Assembly (NCBI RefSeq): GCF_012034245.1
Contig: NZ_JAATEO010000017.1
Span: 1-64,000 of the forward strand
Reading direction: 5' to 3'
Length of the DNA: 64,000 bases
From: Micromonospora thermarum
Lineage (GTDB): Bacteria; Actinomycetota; Actinomycetes; Mycobacteriales; Micromonosporaceae
Part shown: positions 1-7,503 of the stretch, piece after piece
How the letters are laid out: every line of letters begins with the position of its first letter
How positions within the stretch are numbered: position 1 is the first letter of the stretch
The notes under the pieces: model-generated
Told to the model about the DNA's origin: nothing
Databases searched by the model: none
The model's input: the letters and a program-made list of their open reading frames with translations, nothing else
Made by a program: the position numbers and the translations under genes

Positions 1-116
1 CTGAGAGCGTGCACGCCCACCGATCGCTGTCGGGGGATCGACACAGCCACCCGGCGTCGTGCCACGCACCCGAAGATTGAGCGGCAGGGAATCGTCGGCT
101 CGGATCCGGAGTGGCC

Positions 117-572
117 ATGGGTGTCGAGGGCAGAGTCCTACCGGTCGACGTGCTCGTCGAGCGCGTCGCCGCCCGGGTGGCCCCTTCGGAATTGTCCGAG
201 GCGCACGTCGCTGATCGACGCCGCCCGGCCGACGACGGTGCGCTCGGCGCGGGAATCGACGTGAACGCCGCCCAGCTCCTGGTACCGGCGGTCACGTTCG
301 TCTGCAGCGGCGTCGCGGCGACCCTGGTCCAGGGAGCCACCGACCCGCTACGCGAACGGGTCACCAGCGGCGTCGAACGGCTCCTGGCCCGCATTCGCCG
401 TCGGAGAGCCGAGCCGACCGTGCGGATCAACCGCGACTGGACCACCGAGGATCTCGCCCGGATCCGGTCCGTGGCGCTGGCGAAGGCGCGGGCGTTCGGC
501 CTCCAGCAGGTGGAAGCGGAACTGATCGCCGACGCCGTCGTCGGTGTGCTGGTCAGCGAGCGTGACCGGTGA
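117..572 (+). CDS. Uncharacterised 151-aa protein coupled to the M48 peptidase
   Basis: I do not recognise the family. The protein has a low-complexity start, one hydrophobic stretch around residues 50-70 (AAQLLVPAVTFVCSGVAATL), then a basic stretch (LLARIRRRRAEP) and an Ala/Glu-rich helical tail. ATG 117 is preferred over GTG 111 because GGAG lies five bases before it. The stop overlaps the GTG of the following membrane peptidase (GTGA), so the two are almost certainly translationally coupled and probably act together. It may be a membrane-anchored accessory or regulator of that peptidase; this is inference from coupling only. Confidence 0.6.
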   Translation: MGVEGRVLPVDVLVERVAARVAPSELSEAHVADRRRPADDGALGAGIDVNAAQLLVPAVTFVCSGVAATLVQGATDPLRERVTSGVERLLARIRRRRAEPTVRINRDWTTEDLARIRSVALAKARAFGLQQVEAELIADAVVGVLVSERDR

Positions 573-2551
573 CTCCCACGGACGTGGTGGCCGGGACCAC
601 GCAGGAGCGGGCCGCGCCGGTCGACGTCTTCCGATTTCCGTCCGACACCACGGTCCTGCTGTCCCTGCTCGCGGGCGCGGTGCTGCTCGGCAACCTGTTC
701 CTCGGCCTGTCGTTCACGCTCTCCGCGGCCACGCCGTGGACGCCTCCCACGGAGATCGTCGTGGTCGGGTCGTACCGGGCGTACCTGCCGATGGGTCTTG
801 CCCTCTTCGGCTACTACGGCTGGAACTGGTTGCGGGCGAGGGGCCTGCGACCGGTGGACGACGAGGCGGTCCTGGCGCTCGCCGAGGAGATCCGCGACGA
901 GCTGGGCATCACCCGTCGGGTGGAGTATCTCCAGGCCGAGCACCTCGGCGGTCGTGCCTACGTGAGTGACCGTGGGCTGCCGCGCGGACGACCCTATGTG
1001 GCGCTGGGGCCGGAGCTGTCCGCACTGGCGACCAGAGCGGACGGGCGATCCAGGGGCATCCTGGCAGCGGTGCTGCGGCACGAGTTGAGCCACGTGCGCA
1101 ATCGCGACATCAAGCAGTACCAACTCGCCCGGATCCTGCGGACCTCGTACGTGCTCGGCGGGTGCTGGTTCCTGCTGCTGCTCCTGCTGGAGGCCTCGAG
1201 CGGCAACCGGTCGCCGGCGGTGGACGGCTGGGTGGTCGTCCGTCTCGCGGCCATCGGCCTGCTGATCGAGGTCACGCTCCGCGCCTTCCTCCGTGCCCGG
1301 GAGCACTACGCCGACCTGCGTGCGGCGGAGCACGACAGCGGCGAACTGCACCACGCCCTGCGCTGCACCGGCGCGGTGGCCGATCGGGTCGGCTGGCTCC
1401 GGCGACTGTTCCGCCGCCATCCCGCCGCCGACGTCCGGGCCGACCGGCTGTCGGAGCCGGGTGAACTGTTGCGGTTTCCGATCGGGTACGCACTGGCCGG
1501 TGGTCTCCTCGCCGGCGTCTCCCTCACCACGGCACAGACGCTGATGTCGACGGTCTGGCACACCGTCGGCGTGGCCGACCTGCGGAGCGCGGCCGTTGTC
1601 GGCCTGGTCGTCGGCCTTCCGCTCGGTCCCTTCCTCGCTTTCACGCTGTGGCGGCACGTCTGGGCCATGTCGCGGGCGGGGTGGCCCGCGACGCTCGTCA
1701 CGCAGGCGGCGGCGCTCACCGTCGGCACGATCGCCGGGACCTATCTGGCGCCGTACCATCTGCCCGGCGTCGTCGACCGGCGCTACCCGCTCGACGCCCT
1801 GTCGGCGCTGTTCCTGGCGGCGGGCCTTCTTCTCGTCTGCCACTGGTTGGCGGCGATCACCCGCACCTGGCGCCGGTTCCGGCCGGACGCCGGTCTGCCG
1901 CGGTGGCTGGCCGTCACGATGCTGCCGTTCGCGGTGCTGGCCGTCGGCGGCTTCGTCGCGGTGATCTTCCGAGGCACGTGGTCGACCACGGCGTTGATCG
2001 TCCTGTCCGCCGCCGCGGTGACCGCGGCCGCCACGACCGCTGCGGCGTCCGCCGGGCGCACCCTCGCCTCGGCACTCGCCGACGCCGGCACCCTCGTCGG
2101 GGTGCCGGTCCTGCTGGCCGTCGCCGCGCTGCTCTGGACGTATCCACCCGGGTTCACGATCGTGTCGCCGTACTGCCTGCGGCCCGCTACGAAGGTGACG
2201 GTGTCGGCGTACCTCTGTCTGCGCACCGGTACCGGGCCGGACGAGTGCGCCGCGGGGCCTCCCACCGACGAGCAGAAGGAGTCGGTCCGGGCGGCACTGG
2301 CCCGCCTGTCCGGCGGCCGCGTCGAGTTCATCGACACGGACCGGGGTTACCAGCGGTTCCGGGCGATGCACGTGCAGGACTGGGGCGTCTGGGCCGGCAC
2401 GGTACGGCCGGAGGACCTGGCGGAGTCGTACGAAGTCGTCGCAGCGCGTCGCGATGCCGAACGCGCTCGTGCCGAGATAGCGGCACTGCCCGGCGTCACC
2501 GAGGTGGTGATCGATCCCCCGTGCTTCGTGCGCCAGGTGTTCGACGCGTGA
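569..2551 (+). CDS. Polytopic M48-type zinc metallopeptidase with FtsX-like extracellular domain
   Basis: This 660-aa membrane protein has an HExxH zinc motif (HELSH, H171-H175) and a later Glu in REHYADLRA (E245) that fits the third zinc ligand of the M48/HtpX family. Two hydrophobic segments precede the catalytic motif (about 28-55 and 72-90) and roughly eight follow it. After the last membrane span, residues about 540-655 read like the FtsX extracellular domain: a VSAYLCL strand, a Cys pair, a DEQKESVRAAL helix, a YQRFRAM segment, VRPEDLAESYEV, and a closing LPGVTEVV. That domain normally recruits or activates peptidoglycan hydrolases in cell division. The M48 assignment is firm; the FtsX-ECD assignment is by motif reading. 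A membrane protease carrying an FtsX-type ectodomain is unusual. It follows and overlaps a small uncharacterised gene. Confidence 0.8.
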   Translation: MTPTDVVAGTTQERAAPVDVFRFPSDTTVLLSLLAGAVLLGNLFLGLSFTLSAATPWTPPTEIVVVGSYRAYLPMGLALFGYYGWNWLRARGLRPVDDEAVLALAEEIRDELGITRRVEYLQAEHLGGRAYVSDRGLPRGRPYVALGPELSALATRADGRSRGILAAVLRHELSHVRNRDIKQYQLARILRTSYVLGGCWFLLLLLLEASSGNRSPAVDGWVVVRLAAIGLLIEVTLRAFLRAREHYADLRAAEHDSGELHHALRCTGAVADRVGWLRRLFRRHPAADVRADRLSEPGELLRFPIGYALAGGLLAGVSLTTAQTLMSTVWHTVGVADLRSAAVVGLVVGLPLGPFLAFTLWRHVWAMSRAGWPATLVTQAAALTVGTIAGTYLAPYHLPGVVDRRYPLDALSALFLAAGLLLVCHWLAAITRTWRRFRPDAGLPRWLAVTMLPFAVLAVGGFVAVIFRGTWSTTALIVLSAAAVTAAATTAAASAGRTLASALADAGTLVGVPVLLAVAALLWTYPPGFTIVSPYCLRPATKVTVSAYLCLRTGTGPDECAAGPPTDEQKESVRAALARLSGGRVEFIDTDRGYQRFRAMHVQDWGVWAGTVRPEDLAESYEVVAARRDAERARAEIAALPGVTEVVIDPPCFVRQVFDA

Positions 2552-2581
2552 GAACTGCCGGCCCGGGAGGGGGACCGGCTG

Positions 2582-2690
2582 TCACGCCGGGGCGGTCAGG
2601 AAGGCGGCGAGCGGGTCGACCAGCCGGGCCGGCGCCCGGTTGATGCCGTCGTGGCCGCAGCACGGCACCGGGAGCAGGCGCCGTGCACCG
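2582..2690 (-). pseudogene. Possible C-terminal tail of an alpha/beta hydrolase
   Basis: The minus strand reads about 35 residues ending CCGHDGINRAPARLVDPLA plus a short tail and stop. This resembles the His-loop and last helix of alpha/beta hydrolases (GH followed by a hydrophobic terminal helix). No N-terminal or nucleophile region precedes it, because upstream the DNA becomes an oppositely oriented cyclophilin fragment. I read it as a truncated remnant at a recombination scar, but the match is short and uncertain. Confidence 0.3.
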
Positions 2691-2895
2691 TGCAGAGCTT
2701 TCTGCACCTGGTGCGGCACAAGTTCTACGACCGCACGACCTGTCACCGGCTCACCGCGTACCCGACGAGGCCGGGCTGGCCACCCTGGACCGCATCGCGG
2801 CCGGCGGGATCGCCGCCACCCCAGAGAACCCGGCGCCGGTCGACGGCGCGCCCGCCCTGCCGGTGGAGATCTGCCGCGCCAAGCGGGGCCGCTGA
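2651..2895 (+). pseudogene. Degraded cyclophilin-type peptidyl-prolyl isomerase
   Basis: One frame reads APCTVQSFLHLVRHKFYD then TTCHRLT, the classic N-terminal core of actinobacterial cyclophilins. Within about 20 bases (2750-2766) the reading moves to another frame that gives DEAGLATLDRIAAGGI and a C-terminal tail ending at 2895, which matches the end of the same family. The central part containing most of the prolyl isomerase active site is missing, and the two halves are out of frame. This is a clear internal-deletion pseudogene with no usable start. A strong terminator follows at once. Confidence 0.75.
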
Positions 2896-2900
2896 CGGTC

Positions 2901-2935
2901 CGCCCGGTGGGGCGCACCCGCCGCCCCACCGGGCG
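2901..2935. terminator. Strong bidirectional hairpin terminator
   Basis: A 14-bp perfect stem (CGCCCGGTGGGGCG and its complement) with a 7-nt loop lies between the cyclophilin remnant (+) and the aminotransferase (-). There is no U tract, as usual in high-GC actinomycetes. Confidence 0.75.
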
Positions 2936-2947
2936 CTCCGGCGCCGC

Positions 2948-4258
2948 TCACATCAGCCCGCGGACCGCCGCCAGCGCCGCGTCGACGTCCGCCTCGCTGT
3001 TGGCGATCGTCGCGCCGAACCGCAGGTACGAGGGGTTGTACGGCGTGCTGCTCGCGATCACGCCGGCCGCGTACAGCCGACCGACCGCCTCGCCCACCGG
3101 CAGGTCGGCAACGGCGCAGCAGACGATGCCGGCGGACAGCTCGGCCGAGCGCGGCGTGACCAGCCGCACGCCACGGACGCCGGCCAGGCCGCCCTTGAGC
3201 CGGTCGGCCAGTTCGCGGGTCCGCGCGGCGACCCGATCCCGACCGATCCGGCGGTGGAGGTCGAACGCCTCGGCCAGCGCCCACCGGTGCTCGAAGGTGT
3301 GGTAGCCCCCGGGCGTGTGCGCCGGGCCGCCGGGTATCACCGGCGCACCCGCGCCGCCGGACAGCCAGTGGCCGATGCTGCGCCCGTCGAAGGGAGGGAT
3401 CACGGCTGTCATCCGGGCCCACGCCCGGTCGCTGCCCCAGACCAGGCCGGTGCCACGCGGCCCGAGCAGCCACTTGTGGCAGCCGGAGACGAGCACGTCG
3501 CAGCCGAGCTGATCGGGGGTGGCGGACTCGGCGCCGAAGCCGTGTACCCCGTCGACACAGACCAGCGCCTCCGGACTGCGGGCCCGTACGGCCTCCGCGA
3601 GCTGCTGGATCGGCAGCTTCACGCCGGTGCTGGAATGCACCCAGGTCAGCGCGACGACCCGGGTGCGCGGGGTGACCGCCGCCGCGAGGTTGCCGACCAC
3701 CTCGTCCACGCTGGCCACCGCCGGATCCCGGTAGAGGCGCACCCGGCGGACGGTGACCCCGTCCCGTTGGGCCCGCGGCCGCAGCGACTCGTGCGTGGCG
3801 TAGAAGTCGTGCTCGGTGGTCAGGACCTCGTCGCCGGGCCGCAGCCGTACGGCGGTGTAGAGCAGGCCGAGGCCCATGGTGGTGGAGTCGGTCAGGGCGA
3901 TCTGGTCGGGGCGTGTCCCGAGGTGCCCGGCGGCCGCCCGGAGGGCGGCGGCGTCGAGTCGTTCCTCGTTGGCGGCCAGGTAGCCCACCGCGTCCCGGTC
4001 CAGCCCGTCCCGGTGCGCGGCGACGGCGGCCCGGACCGGCGCGGGATGGGGCGCGAAGACGAAGGTGGCCAGGTGTGCCCTGGCCCGGTCGATCGCGAAC
4101 TGCGCCTGGACGCTGTCCCAGCTCGCCGGATGCAGTGCCGGTGGGGTGGCGGCCGGTGCGGCCGCGGGCTCCCGCCCGGCCGGCTCGCAGCCGGTCGCCA
4201 GGCCGGTCACTCCGGCCGCCGCGGTCACGCCGAGCAGGCCCCGTCGGGTGAACTGCAT
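2948..4258 (-). CDS. Tat-exported class V aminotransferase-family lipoprotein
   Basis: This 436-aa protein starts with a twin-arginine leader (TRRGLLG) and a lipobox ending in LATGC, so it is predicted to be exported folded and lipid-anchored. The rest is a fold-type I PLP enzyme of the cysteine desulfurase / isopenicillin-N-epimerase-like class V group: DGVHGFGAE and the PLP-lysine region SGCHKWLLGPRGTG (K262). The exact reaction cannot be told from sequence. Export of a PLP enzyme through Tat is uncommon, though the folded holoenzyme would be compatible with that route. It is divergent from the TetR gene at 4440. I see no partner gene that fixes the substrate. Confidence 0.85.
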   Translation of the reverse strand: MQFTRRGLLGVTAAAGVTGLATGCEPAGREPAAAPAATPPALHPASWDSVQAQFAIDRARAHLATFVFAPHPAPVRAAVAAHRDGLDRDAVGYLAANEERLDAAALRAAAGHLGTRPDQIALTDSTTMGLGLLYTAVRLRPGDEVLTTEHDFYATHESLRPRAQRDGVTVRRVRLYRDPAVASVDEVVGNLAAAVTPRTRVVALTWVHSSTGVKLPIQQLAEAVRARSPEALVCVDGVHGFGAESATPDQLGCDVLVSGCHKWLLGPRGTGLVWGSDRAWARMTAVIPPFDGRSIGHWLSGGAGAPVIPGGPAHTPGGYHTFEHRWALAEAFDLHRRIGRDRVAARTRELADRLKGGLAGVRGVRLVTPRSAELSAGIVCCAVADLPVGEAVGRLYAAGVIASSTPYNPSYLRFGATIANSEADVDAALAAVRGLM

Positions 4259-4439
4259 ACGATCTATCGTCCGCTGTCGACGTCACGGACACATCACCGA
4301 GGCGTCGCGAGCGGAGCGCTGATCCGGCGGCCACGGCGCGGCCGGGAGCCGGCCGTCGGTGCCCGCCCCCGCCGGCGCGGTCCGTCGGGGCCGGCCCGCC
4401 GGCGCCCGGGCCGGGTGGGGAGCGTGGTAGACATTCCGC

Positions 4440-5033
4440 GTGGTGGAGGTGAGCCAGTCCGGGGAGCGCGGAATCGACGACGTGGTCCTGGACGCCGCCC
4501 GGGACTGCGTCCTCGCCTACGGCGTCCGTCGCACGACGCTGACGGACGTGGCGCGACGTGCCGGGGTCTCGCGGATGACCGTCTACCGGCGCTGGCCGGA
4601 CGTGCAGTCGCTCATCGGCGACCTGATGAGCCGGGAGTGGCACCAGGTGCTGCTGGCCACCGCGGCCGACGAGGGCGAGGGGCCGGCCCGGGCGCGGGTG
4701 GTGGCGCGGGTGGTGGCGGGTGTGCGGCTGCTGCGGGAGCACCCGCTGCTGTGCAAGATCCGGGACGTCGATCCCGAGGTGCTGCTCCCGTACCTCCTCG
4801 ACCGGCGCGGCAACGGCCAGGACGAGATGCTGCGGTTCCTGGCGGCGGCCCTGGCCGACGGCGGCGAGGACGGCTCGATCCGGTCCGGCGACGCCGAGGT
4901 CATGGCCCGCGCGGTCTACCTGACCACCCAGTCCTTCGTGCTCTCCGTCCGCACGGTCGCCGACAGCGTGCCGGCCACCGCGCTCGACCAGGAGCTGGCC
5001 CGGCTGGTCGACGGCTACCTGCGCCCGGACTAG
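4440..5033 (+). CDS. TetR-family transcriptional regulator (Rv2250c-like position)
   Basis: This 197-aa protein has an N-terminal TetR helix-turn-helix at about residues 14-60 (TLTDVARRAGVSRMTVYRRW) and a variable all-helical ligand domain. It uses a GTG start. Its TAG stop overlaps the TAG of the diacylglycerol kinase on the other strand (shared CTAG). The same families, TetR, flavoprotein, diacylglycerol kinase and GlpD, sit together in M. tuberculosis (Rv2249c-Rv2252). It is therefore a good candidate to control the glpD/flavoenzyme promoter, where a palindromic site lies at 7466-7486. Confidence 0.85.
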   Translation: MVEVSQSGERGIDDVVLDAARDCVLAYGVRRTTLTDVARRAGVSRMTVYRRWPDVQSLIGDLMSREWHQVLLATAADEGEGPARARVVARVVAGVRLLREHPLLCKIRDVDPEVLLPYLLDRRGNGQDEMLRFLAAALADGGEDGSIRSGDAEVMARAVYLTTQSFVLSVRTVADSVPATALDQELARLVDGYLRPD

Positions 5034-5890
5034 GCGATGATCCGCAGTGCCCGCGGGCGGACCTCGACGTGCACCTGGTCCACCCGGCCGACTGGGTCGC
5101 CGTCGCCGTACACGGCCACCGGGCGGTCGGCGCGTACGGTGACCGAGCTGCCGCGGTAGGACGTCACCTGCGGGAGCCCTACGTGCCGGCCGGTGCGCAT
5201 CTGCCGGATCGCCACCGGGAACAGCAGCTTGGTGGCGTGTCCGATCACGACAACGTCCAGCGCTCCGTCGTCGGGCCGGGCGGCCGGTGCCACGTGCAAT
5301 CCGCCACCGTAGTAGCCGCAGTTGGCGGCGACCACCGTGTACGCGTACACCTGCTCGGTGCGGCCGTCGACGGTGATCGTGTACCGGGTGCGCGGCCAGC
5401 GCAGCAGCGCGCGCAGCCCGGTGGTGGGATACACCAGCGACGCGGGCAGGCGGGACCGGTTGGCCAGTTCGTTGGCGGCCGCGTCGAGGCCGGCGTAGAC
5501 GCTGCCGACGATCGTCTGCCCGGCGACGCGGAGCACGTCGAGGTGCCGGGCCAGGCCGTGCAGCAGCAGCTCGGCGACCGCGTCGGGGGAGTGCGGCAAC
5601 GCCAACTGGCGGGCGAGGTCGTTGCCGCGCCCGGCGGGGATGACGCCGAGCAGGCCGCCGGCGTCGGCGACCGCCCCGGCGAGCAGCCGGATCGTGCCGT
5701 CACCCCCGGCGGCGACGACGACCTCACCACCGTCCACCGCCGTGGCGGCACGGTGCCGGGCCTCTGCGGCGGTCTGCGTGTACTCCACCCGGATCCGGGC
5801 GCCGGCGGCACGGAGCCGGTGGGCCACCGGCATCAGGCGGGACAGTCCTCGGCGCGCGGCCGGCCCGAGGATCACGGCGAAGGCACGCAC
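5030..5890 (-). CDS. Diacylglycerol/lipid kinase (DagK-type)
   Basis: The 286-aa product carries the glycine-rich catalytic motif AAGGDGTIRLLAGAV followed by GVIPAGRGNDLARQL, the diagnostic signatures of the diacylglycerol kinase / sphingosine kinase fold. It should phosphorylate a neutral lipid such as diacylglycerol with ATP. GTG 5890 is the start that fits right after the stop of the upstream flavoenzyme gene (5892-5894), so the two are one operon. The homologous gene in the equivalent M. tuberculosis cluster, Rv2252, is reported as a diacylglycerol kinase. The C terminus is complete and overlaps the convergent TetR stop. Confidence 0.9.
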   Translation of the reverse strand: MRAFAVILGPAARRGLSRLMPVAHRLRAAGARIRVEYTQTAAEARHRAATAVDGGEVVVAAGGDGTIRLLAGAVADAGGLLGVIPAGRGNDLARQLALPHSPDAVAELLLHGLARHLDVLRVAGQTIVGSVYAGLDAAANELANRSRLPASLVYPTTGLRALLRWPRTRYTITVDGRTEQVYAYTVVAANCGYYGGGLHVAPAARPDDGALDVVVIGHATKLLFPVAIRQMRTGRHVGLPQVTSYRGSSVTVRADRPVAVYGDGDPVGRVDQVHVEVRPRALRIIA

Positions 5891-5891
5891 C

Positions 5892-7457
5892 TCACGGCAC
5901 CAGGATGCCGGGGTTGAGGATGCCGGCCGGGTCCAGGTGCCGCTTGACCGCCCGGAGCAGGTCCACCGCGACGTCGCCGATCTCGGCGGCGTACCAGGCC
6001 CGGTGGTCCGCGCCGACGCCGTGGTGGTGGGTGATCGTGGCGCCGGCGGCGGCGATCGCGTCGCTCGCCGCCGCCTTCGCGGTGTGCCAGCGGCCGATCG
6101 GATCCGGGCCGGGGGAGCAGATGACGGTGAAGTACAGCGAGGCGCCGGTCTCGTAGACGTGGGAGACGTGGGCCAGGACCAGGGCCCCGTCCGGCAGCGC
6201 GTCGAGGATGGCCTGCCGGACCCGGGCGTGCACCTCCGGCAGGGCCGACCAGTACGCCGCCGTCTCCAGGGTCTCCGCGAACGCTCCCGCGTCCAGCAGC
6301 GCGTCCCGCAGGTACGGGGCGTCGAAGCGGTGCCGTTCCCAGTGCCGTCCGGCCTCCGCACCCACCGGCGTGCCGCCGTGTGCGGCCAGCACGCCCGCGG
6401 CCGCCTCGACGGTGGGCTGGACGTCCGCGCCCTCGTACCCGGCGACCAGCAGGCAGCCCCCGTCGGAGCGGCCGGACCCGGCGGCCCCGATCATGGTCTC
6501 GACCTCGTCGGACAGCCGCAGCACCGTGGGTCGTGGCCCGTCCTGCGCCAGCCGTCGTACGGCGTGCAGGCCGGCGGCGAACGATTCGAACCGCCAGCCC
6601 TCGTAGTGCGACCGCGCCGGCAGGGGGCGCACCCGCAGCGTCACGTCGGTGATGACGCCGAGCGTCCCCTCGCTGCCCAGGAACAGTTGCCGCAGGTCGG
6701 GACCGGCGGCCGAGGCGGGCGCGCGGCCCACCCGGACGGTGCCGCGGGGAGTGGCGACCGTCAGCGCCGTCACCATGTCGTCGAAGCGGCCGTACCCGGC
6801 GGACGCCTGCCCGGACGACCGCGTGGCGGCGAAGCCGCCGATGGTGGCGTACTCGTAGGACTGGGGGACGTGGCCGAGGGTGAACCCGTGCTCGGCGAGC
6901 AGTTCCGCGGCGCGCGGGGCGCGCAGTCCCGCCTGCAGGACCGCGGTCCGCGACACCGGGTCGACGGCGACCAGCGTGTCCAGCCGGCTCAGGTCGACGG
7001 TCACGTGCCGGGTCGCGGTGGGCGTCAGCCCGCCCACGACCGAGGTGCCGCCGCCGAAGGGGACCACCGCCACCCCGTGCCGGGAGCAGACGTCGAGGAC
7101 GGACACCACCTCGGTGTGGTCGGCCGGGCGGACCACGGCCTGCGGGGCGGGGCGCACGTGGCCGCGCCGGTCCCGCAGCAGGTCCGGCGTCGACATGCCG
7201 GACGCGTGGCGTGCCCGCGCCTCGGCGGCGGTGACCACGTGCCCGTCGCCGACCACCTGCCGCAGTGCGGCGAGGACCGCGCCGTCCAGCTCGCACTCCG
7301 GCACCGCCACCTCCGCCAGCGGGACCACCGGTGGTGGGGGCGTCAGGTCGAGCACCTGCGCCAGCAGCTTCGCGGCGGAGTCCGGCAGCACCTTCGCGTT
7401 CGTCGCCGTGCCCCACCGGGCCCAGCCGGCGGGCGACGCTTCCCCTCGCACATCCAT
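5892..7457 (-). CDS. FAD-binding oxidase, alkyl-DHAP synthase-like (Rv2251-like)
   Basis: This 521-aa flavoprotein has a VAO/PCMH-type FAD domain (AVVRPADHTEVVSVL, then VAVVPFGGGTSVVGGL, PQSYEYATIGGFAATRSSG) and a C-terminal FAD-linked oxidase domain ending in HHHGVGADHRAWY, very like alkylglycerone-phosphate synthases. In ether-lipid synthesis that enzyme swaps the acyl chain of acyl-DHAP for a fatty alcohol; bacterial members may have other roles. ATG 7457 is chosen because the region upstream contains the shared promoter and operator. It is transcribed away from glpD and into the lipid kinase. Confidence 0.88.
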   Translation of the reverse strand: MDVRGEASPAGWARWGTATNAKVLPDSAAKLLAQVLDLTPPPPVVPLAEVAVPECELDGAVLAALRQVVGDGHVVTAAEARARHASGMSTPDLLRDRRGHVRPAPQAVVRPADHTEVVSVLDVCSRHGVAVVPFGGGTSVVGGLTPTATRHVTVDLSRLDTLVAVDPVSRTAVLQAGLRAPRAAELLAEHGFTLGHVPQSYEYATIGGFAATRSSGQASAGYGRFDDMVTALTVATPRGTVRVGRAPASAAGPDLRQLFLGSEGTLGVITDVTLRVRPLPARSHYEGWRFESFAAGLHAVRRLAQDGPRPTVLRLSDEVETMIGAAGSGRSDGGCLLVAGYEGADVQPTVEAAAGVLAAHGGTPVGAEAGRHWERHRFDAPYLRDALLDAGAFAETLETAAYWSALPEVHARVRQAILDALPDGALVLAHVSHVYETGASLYFTVICSPGPDPIGRWHTAKAAASDAIAAAGATITHHHGVGADHRAWYAAEIGDVAVDLLRAVKRHLDPAGILNPGILVP

Positions 7458-7465
7458 GTGTGACA

Positions 7466-7486
7466 GAGTGACATCAAACGTCACTC
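7466..7486. promoter_or_regulatory. Palindromic operator between AGPS-like gene and glpD
   Basis: Perfect 7-bp arms GAGTGAC and GTCACTC flank the 7-nt spacer ATCAAAC. The site sits 9 nt before the flavoenzyme start and 18 nt before glpD, so one bound protein could control both. The nearby TetR (4440) is the obvious candidate. Confidence 0.65.
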
Positions 7487-7503
7487 CATCGCAAGGAGGG
7501 TTC

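Noticed and set aside
5030..5033. Convergent genes sharing a CTAG stop (also at 58411-58414) as a special element
   Set aside because: Overlapping TAG stops of convergent genes occur by chance in compact genomes; no further structure is seen.
2651..5917. Open frame of about 1088 codons on the plus strand
   Set aside because: It lies opposite the aminotransferase and kinase genes, has Arg/Gly/Pro-rich composition typical of the antisense of high-GC genes and shows no family motifs except the short cyclophilin piece at its start.
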